Shown here in pieces: positions 1-4,382 of a DNA stretch of 6,671 nt (position 1 is the stretch's first letter; each line of letters begins with the position of its first letter). The notes below the pieces were generated by a model, which worked only from the letters and a program-made list of their open reading frames with translations, ran no database searches and was not told where the DNA came from. Where the stretch lies: positions 1 to 6,671 of the forward strand of contig JAOPUQ010000152.1 in assembly GCA_025963425.1 (NCBI GenBank), written 5' to 3'. A program made the position numbers and the translations under genes. The stretch is from Modestobacter sp. GTDB lineage: Bacteria > Actinomycetota > Actinomycetes > Mycobacteriales > Geodermatophilaceae.

Positions 1-20
1 ACCGGGCGTCGTCCTCCGCC

Positions 21-1307
21 GTGGAGGGCGACGCCCGTCCGGCGCTGCGGCGCTGCATCCGCGTCGACCCGCAGGTCTTCGCCGCGGAGCACTGGTCGCG
101 CCGGCCCCTGCTCTCCAGCGCCGCGGACCTGGGGGGCACCTTCACCGACCTGCTCAGCCTGGAGGCGGTCGATGAGCTGCTGAGCACCCGCGGGCTGCGC
201 ACCCCGTTCCTGCGCATCGCCAAGGACGGCGCGGTCGTCGACCCCAAGCGCTTCACCAGCCCGCAGGGCGCCGGCGCCGAGGTCGCCGACCAGGTCTCCT
301 CCGACGCGGTGCTCCGGCTGTTCGCCGAGGGCAGCACCGTGGTCCTGCAGGGCCTGCACCGGCTCTGGCCGCCGCTGATCGACTTCGCCGGCCAGCTCGC
401 CGCCGACCTCGGGCACCCCACGCAGGTCAACGCCTACATCACCCCGCCGTCCTCGCGTGGGTTCTCCCCGCACTACGACGTGCACGACGTCTTCGTGCTG
501 CAGGTGGCCGGGGAGAAGCACTGGACCATCCACGAGCCGGTGCTCGCCGACCCGCTGCGCAGCCAGCCGTGGACCGACCGGCCGGCCGAGGTCGCCGCCG
601 CCGCGGAGCGCCCGCCGGTGATCGACACCGTGCTGCGCCCCGGTGACGCCCTCTACCTCCCGCGCGGCTACATCCACTCCGCCGTCGCGCTGGGCCGGAT
701 CAGCGCCCACCTGACCGTCGGCGTCCACTCCGTCACCCGGTGGGGCGCGGTGGAGTCCGCGCTGGACCTGGTGCGCACCCTGGCCACCGAGGACGGCGAG
801 CTGCGTGGCTCGCTGCCGCTGGGCGTCGACCTGGCCGACCCCGACGCCGCCGCCGAGGACGTCGCCGCGGTGCTGGCCGGGCTGCACCGGTGGCTGGACC
901 GGGTCGACCCGGCCGAGGTCGCCGACCGGCTGCGTGCCCGCACCTGGGGGCAGGTGCGTCCCCAGCCGGTGGCACCGCTGGCCCAGTCCGCCGCGGCCGC
1001 CACCCTGGACCGCGACACGGTGCTGCGGGTCCGCCCGCTGCTGCGCGTCCAGCTCCGCGAGGCCGTCGGCGACCGGGTCACCCTGATCGCCGGTCGTCGT
1101 TCGCTGGAGCTGCCGGCTGCGACCCGGCCGGCGCTGGCCGAGCTGCTGGCCGCCGGCGAGCTGAAGGTGGGCGACCTGCCGGGCCTGGACCCCGACGGGC
1201 AGGTGACGCTGGCCCGCCGGCTGGTCACCGAGTCGGTCACGGTCGTGCCCGACGCGACCGCCGACCCCCGACCGGGCGACGGCGGGCACGATGGGGGCCG
1301 TGGGTGA
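21..1307 (+). CDS. Cupin_4/JmjC-type 2-oxoglutarate-dependent oxygenase (ribosomal oxygenase family)
   Basis: A 428-residue Fe(II)/2-oxoglutarate oxygenase of the Cupin_4 family, cytoplasmic (no signal peptide or membrane segment). Characterised relatives hydroxylate ribosomal proteins: E. coli YcfD/RoxA acts on an arginine of L16, and human MINA53/NO66 act on histidines of large-subunit proteins. Seen here: an N-terminal helical lead-in (residues 1-60), then the double-stranded beta-helix core with the metal triad H151-x-D153 (in GFSPHYDVHDVFVLQ) and H219 (in YLPRGYIHSA). The H-to-H spacing of 68 is close to that of YcfD (about 62). Residues from about 240 onward match the C-terminal dimerisation and winged-helix part of the family. 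The tail is Gly/Asp/Pro-rich and overlaps the next gene by 17 bases, so the two are probably co-transcribed. The start is a GTG with no visible ribosome binding site. The frame stays open to base 3, so the true start could be upstream of the window. Family is confident; the actinobacterial substrate is not established by sequence. Confidence 0.88.
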   Translation: MEGDARPALRRCIRVDPQVFAAEHWSRRPLLSSAADLGGTFTDLLSLEAVDELLSTRGLRTPFLRIAKDGAVVDPKRFTSPQGAGAEVADQVSSDAVLRLFAEGSTVVLQGLHRLWPPLIDFAGQLAADLGHPTQVNAYITPPSSRGFSPHYDVHDVFVLQVAGEKHWTIHEPVLADPLRSQPWTDRPAEVAAAAERPPVIDTVLRPGDALYLPRGYIHSAVALGRISAHLTVGVHSVTRWGAVESALDLVRTLATEDGELRGSLPLGVDLADPDAAAEDVAAVLAGLHRWLDRVDPAEVADRLRARTWGQVRPQPVAPLAQSAAAATLDRDTVLRVRPLLRVQLREAVGDRVTLIAGRRSLELPAATRPALAELLAAGELKVGDLPGLDPDGQVTLARRLVTESVTVVPDATADPRPGDGGHDGGRG

Positions 1308-2346
1308 CATCCCGGCACAGCCGACCGGGCCGGAGCACCGCCCGTCCGCACCGGTGAGCGGCGACCCCGCGCCCGACTCCCCGCCGGAGAACCCACGTCC
1401 CGAGGTCGAGCGCGCCGGCCGCACGCGTCCTGCGGGCCGGCTGGAGCCGTCCCGGTGCTCGGTGCAGGCGCTGCTGCGCGGGGACTCGCCGACCGCCACC
1501 GCACCGCCGGCCCGCCGCTGGCTGCTGGTGGAGCAGCCCGGGTCCTGGGGGCGCGACGCGCTGCTGGAGTCCCGGTTCGACCAGCAGGTCGCCCCCCGGC
1601 TGGCCGCCCGGGCACGGGAGGCCGGCGTCCGGATCCAGATGGTGCGCCGTCCCGGCGACCGGCTGTCGGACTCCGGCCACCGCTGGGCGGTGGCCGACAC
1701 GACGCCCGGCGTCGAGACGGTGTGGTGGTCGACACGGACGATGGACGCCGAGCTGCTTGACGCCCCCTGGGACGGCACCGCGGGCACCCCGTCGCAGGCA
1801 CCGACCTACCTGGTGTGCACCCACGGCGCGCACGACGCCTGCTGTGCGGTGCGCGGCCGGCCGCTGGCCCGGTCCCTGCCGGCCGACCCCGGCGACGTCT
1901 GGGAGACCAGCCACCTGGGGGGCGACCGGTTCGCCGCCAACGTGCTGGTGCTGCCGCACGGTCACGTCTACGGCCAGGTGCCCGACGACGGCGAGGAGCT
2001 GGTCTACGCCACCGAGCAGGGACAGGTCGTGCTGCCGTGGTTGCGCGGCCGGGCCGGGCTGACCGCTCCCGCGCAGGCCGCACAGCACCACGCCCGCGCC
2101 CAGCTCGGGCTGCTCGCGGTCGGTGACCTGCCGCCGCGCAGGGTGCGGACGCTGCCCGCGCCCGCACCCGGGGTGGAGCGGTGGGCGGTCACGTTGGCCG
2201 GCCCGGACGGCGACGTCGTGGTCACCGTGGACAGCCGGCTGTCCGAGCACGCCTCCCACCTGACCTGCGCCGCGGCCCAGCCGGGGCGCTGGCGGACCTG
2301 GCACCCCCTGGAGCTGCGGATGGCGCAGCCGGCCGCGCCCGCCTGA
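1291..2346 (+). CDS. sucrase/ferredoxin-like family protein, thioredoxin-fold [2Fe-2S] protein
   Basis: A 351-residue member of the Suc_Fer-like family (related to yeast Apd1 and Aim32), expected to bind a [2Fe-2S] cluster in a thioredoxin-like C-terminal domain and to act in redox chemistry in the cytoplasm. The bacterial role is not settled. Visible marks: RCSVQALLRGD at 55-64 and WLLVEQPGSWG at 77-87, which open the conserved region; CTHGAHDACC at 176-185, giving C176-x8-C185 plus C184; then SHLGGDRFAANVLVLPHG at 207-224, with H208. In Apd1 the cluster uses two Cys (C-x8-C) and two His (H-x3-H); here the second His position is D212. C326 lies in the C-terminal part. Residues 1-54 are Pro/Gly/Arg-rich and not conserved-looking. 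The ATG at 1291 is chosen because it overlaps the upstream stop and allows translational coupling; GTG at 1300 or 1354 are possible alternatives. The gene ends five bases from the stop of the convergent phosphodiesterase gene. Confidence 0.88.
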   Translation: MGAVGDIPAQPTGPEHRPSAPVSGDPAPDSPPENPRPEVERAGRTRPAGRLEPSRCSVQALLRGDSPTATAPPARRWLLVEQPGSWGRDALLESRFDQQVAPRLAARAREAGVRIQMVRRPGDRLSDSGHRWAVADTTPGVETVWWSTRTMDAELLDAPWDGTAGTPSQAPTYLVCTHGAHDACCAVRGRPLARSLPADPGDVWETSHLGGDRFAANVLVLPHGHVYGQVPDDGEELVYATEQGQVVLPWLRGRAGLTAPAQAAQHHARAQLGLLAVGDLPPRRVRTLPAPAPGVERWAVTLAGPDGDVVVTVDSRLSEHASHLTCAAAQPGRWRTWHPLELRMAQPAAPA

Positions 2347-2376
2347 CCTGGTCAGCCCAGCGCGGCACCGCGGGCC
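2343..2376 (+). terminator. possible U-less hairpins at the convergent gene junction
   Basis: Two small inverted repeats sit at the tail-to-tail junction. CTGACCTGGTCAG (2343-2355) is a perfect 6+1+6 palindrome holding both TGA stops, one per strand. Just after it, 2355-2375 can fold into a GC-rich stem of seven pairs with one bulged A and a six-base loop (GCCC-A-GCG paired with CGC-GGGC). No T-tract follows on either strand. Actinobacteria may use hairpins without T-tracts as terminators, but the second stem also lies in the last codons of the phosphodiesterase gene, so it could be chance in GC-rich DNA. Confidence 0.25.
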
Positions 2377-3521
2377 ACGAGCAGCGGGATCGCCAGCTCC
2401 GTCGCGGTCAGCGACCCGTGGTAGGCGGCGAGCCTCGAAGGGAACGGTTCGCGCTGCGTGGCGACCAGCGCCCAGCTGCCCCGGGCGAGGGCGACGACGT
2501 CGCCGATCCGGGCGGCGAGCCCGGGTTCGACCGGCCCGAAGACGCCGCTGTCGATCGCCTCCTCGCGACTGACCACCCAGGCCCGGTGGGCGAGGGCGGC
2601 GCGCCAGGTGGCGAGCACGTCATCGGCGGCGCCCGGGCGGGCGTGCACGTAGCGGGCGCGGGGCTCCCCGGCCAGTACGCGGACGCCCTCGGCCAGCTCC
2701 GGCACGTCGTCGACGTCGAAGCGGGTGTGCTCGGGGACGTCGAGCATGCCGTGGTCGGCGGTGACCAGCAGCGCGCCGTCGTCCGGGAGGCCGGCGACCA
2801 GCTGCTCCACGAGGCGGTCGACCACCCCGAGCTGGTTGCGCCAGGCGGCCGAGTCGACGCCCCGGAGGTGGCCGGTCAGGTCCAGGTCGGCGGAGTAGCC
2901 GTAGACCAGGGACCGCGGGCCGGCGGTCAGCGACCGGTGCACCACCGCGACCAGGTCGCCGGGGCTGTAGGCGGGTGCGTAGTCCGAACCCCGGTAGGCG
3001 GCGCGGGTCAGCCCGGAGCGGGCGAAGGTGGGCGGCCCGACGACGGTGCTGGCCACCCCGGCCGCTGCGGTCTGCTCGAACACGGTGGGGGCGGCCTGCC
3101 ACTGCAGCGGGTCGGGGTCGTCGGTCCACCGGATGTGGTCCAGCGTGCGGTCCTCCCCCGGCACGTCGGTGACGAAGCCGAGCACCCCGTGGGCGCCCGG
3201 GGGCCGGCCGGTGCCCAGACTGGTCAGGGCGACCGGGGTGGTGCTGGGGCAGGGGGCGCTGAGCACCCCGACCGGGGCGGCCAGCGCGTTGAGCACGGGG
3301 GCCTGCGCCGGGTGCGCCCGGATCAGGTCGGCGCCGAGCCCGTCGACCAGGAGGACGGCGACGCGGCGGGCGCCGGCGAGGGCGTCGGTGAGGCCGAGCG
3401 GGTCGGCCGGGAGGTCCCCGCGGGCGACGGTCACCCCCAGGGCGGCGGCGACGCCGGGCAGCACGTCGGCGAGGTTCGCGGCTCCGTAGACCGGCCGCTC
3501 CAGGTCGGCGGGCAGGCTCAT
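2352..3521 (-). CDS. alkaline phosphatase superfamily nucleotide pyrophosphatase/phosphodiesterase
   Basis: A 389-residue type I phosphodiesterase/nucleotide pyrophosphatase (NPP-like branch of the alkaline phosphatase superfamily). The family hydrolyses phosphodiester or pyrophosphate bonds through a threonine nucleophile and two metal ions, usually zinc. The full catalytic set can be assigned: D60 in VLLVDGLG, nucleophile T95 in PSTTPVALTSLGTG (ten residues before the TG glycine, as in NPP enzymes), D214 and H218 in DLDLTGH, D256-H257 in TADHGM, and H368 in AAYHGS. It should therefore be active. No signal peptide or membrane segment is seen, so it is probably cytoplasmic, unlike secreted NPPs; the substrate cannot be read from sequence. 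The ATG at 3521 lies 7 bases after the stop of the methyltransferase gene. I see no clear Shine-Dalgarno, so translational coupling is likely. Length is normal for bacterial members. Confidence 0.9.
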   Translation of the reverse strand: MSLPADLERPVYGAANLADVLPGVAAALGVTVARGDLPADPLGLTDALAGARRVAVLLVDGLGADLIRAHPAQAPVLNALAAPVGVLSAPCPSTTPVALTSLGTGRPPGAHGVLGFVTDVPGEDRTLDHIRWTDDPDPLQWQAAPTVFEQTAAAGVASTVVGPPTFARSGLTRAAYRGSDYAPAYSPGDLVAVVHRSLTAGPRSLVYGYSADLDLTGHLRGVDSAAWRNQLGVVDRLVEQLVAGLPDDGALLVTADHGMLDVPEHTRFDVDDVPELAEGVRVLAGEPRARYVHARPGAADDVLATWRAALAHRAWVVSREEAIDSGVFGPVEPGLAARIGDVVALARGSWALVATQREPFPSRLAAYHGSLTATELAIPLLVARGAALG

Positions 3522-3528
3522 CGCGTGC

Positions 3529-4308
3529 TCAGCCGAGCGGCGGGCGGGTGGCGAGCACGTGCAGGCCGGTGGCGACGTCCCGGTAGGGCGACGCGCCGGC
3601 CAGGGCCAGCTCCAGGCTGCGGACGGCGGCCGGGTCGGCGTCGGAGGAGGCGCTGAGCAGGTCGGCGACGACGGAGATCCCGCGCCACTCCCCCGGCAGC
3701 AGTCCGGCGCCGGTGACCAGGTCGAGCAGCTCCGGCGGGCTGAACCGGCGGCGGGCCGGACGGGACCGGCCAGGTGCGGGGTCGGTGTCGGCCAGCAGTG
3801 CCCGGGCCTCCACCGGGTGGCCGGAGACTGCGCGGGCGAGCACCGCGCCGGCCCGGTTGGCCGTGGCGATGCTCAGCTGCCCGCCGGGGCGCAGGACGTC
3901 GGCGATCTCCCGCAACGTGCTCACCGGGTCGTCGACCACCTCGAGCACCGAGTGGCAGAGCACGAGGTCGAAGTGCCCCTCCGGTCCGGCGTCCCACGCC
4001 GGGGCCCCGGCCGACGCCGCGAGGACCGCGTGCATCTGGTCGCCGTCGCCCTGCAGGCCGCGGACCAGGTTGCCCACACCGGCGGTGTCGGCCCGGCGGT
4101 GCAGCGTGGCCAGGGCGTCGGCGCTGGGGTCGACGACGGTGACGTGGTGCCCGAGCTGGGCCAGCGGGACGGCGAACATGCCGCTCCCGCCGCCGACGTC
4201 CAGCACCCGCAGCGGGGGGCCGGCGTCGACCACCGGGGACAGTGCGGCCCAGATCGCCGCGGTCCGGGCAGGGGGCTGCGCGCCGGCGGCGGCCTCAGGA
4301 GGTGGCAC
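3529..4308 (-). CDS. class I SAM-dependent methyltransferase, CmoM-like
   Basis: A Rossmann-fold methyltransferase of 259 residues if translation starts at the GTG at 4308. Motifs: VLDVGGGSG at 35-43 (SAM-binding loop), D60 at the end of strand 2 (VTVVDPS, ribose contact), GDGDQ near 87-91, FDLVLCHSVLEVVDDP at 113-128 (motif IV), LRPGGQLSI at 139-147, and a C-terminal strand ending GLHVLATRPP. The order and wording, particularly the VLE-V-DP stretch, the AN-AGAVLARAVSG segment, the late SLELALA-SPYRDVATGLHV-A-RPP and the overall length, resemble E. coli CmoM (formerly SmtA), which methylates 5-carboxymethoxyuridine at tRNA position 34. That resemblance is from memory, so tRNA is a suggested substrate only. 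The frame runs open upstream to 4899, but that part is antisense-frame shadow of dnaE2. GTG at 4359 or 4377 are alternative starts that would add a Gly-rich leader. No strong Shine-Dalgarno decides between them. It is followed 7 bases later by the phosphodiesterase gene. Confidence 0.82.
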   Translation of the reverse strand: MPPPEAAAGAQPPARTAAIWAALSPVVDAGPPLRVLDVGGGSGMFAVPLAQLGHHVTVVDPSADALATLHRRADTAGVGNLVRGLQGDGDQMHAVLAASAGAPAWDAGPEGHFDLVLCHSVLEVVDDPVSTLREIADVLRPGGQLSIATANRAGAVLARAVSGHPVEARALLADTDPAPGRSRPARRRFSPPELLDLVTGAGLLPGEWRGISVVADLLSASSDADPAAVRSLELALAGASPYRDVATGLHVLATRPPLG

Positions 4309-4382
4309 CCCGCGGAGCCTAGTGGCGGGTGGCCCACCCCACCCTGCCCCCGCACCCACGCCGTCACCCGGCCCCACCCCCG
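4309..4382 (-). other. G-rich intergenic gap with a potential G-quadruplex
   Basis: The 74-base gap between the dnaE2 stop and the chosen methyltransferase start is strongly G-biased on the minus (mRNA-sense) strand. From 4357 down to 4333 there are five G-runs of 3, 5, 3, 4 and 3 bases separated by loops of 3, 2, 1 and 1 bases, which meets the usual G-quadruplex rule. Further runs of four, four and three G lie at 4380-4368. A 5-bp hairpin (GGGTG, loop GGC, CACCC) at 4339-4327 would compete with it. No T-tract follows, so it is not a classical terminator. If the methyltransferase starts at 4377 or 4359 instead, this stretch would be coding for a Gly-rich leader. Confidence 0.6.

Noticed and set aside
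668..2167. A 499-codon open frame on the minus strand opposite the oxygenase and iron-sulfur genes
   Set aside because: Its product is Arg/Pro/Ala/Gly-rich with no recognisable domain and lies antisense to two well-supported genes; long antisense frames are expected where third positions are nearly all G or C.
1237..2304. A 355-codon open frame on the minus strand
   Set aside because: Low-complexity composition, no family resemblance, and fully antisense to the iron-sulfur protein gene.
2181..3656. A 491-codon open frame on the plus strand
   Set aside because: Runs antisense across the phosphodiesterase gene, which has a full catalytic motif set; the plus-strand product is Gly/Arg/Val-rich with no motifs.
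2352..4308. Methyltransferase plus phosphodiesterase as a defence or nucleotide-signalling module
   Set aside because: Neither protein carries defence-type domains, there is no nucleotide cyclase, nuclease or recognition subunit nearby, and the context is housekeeping-like.
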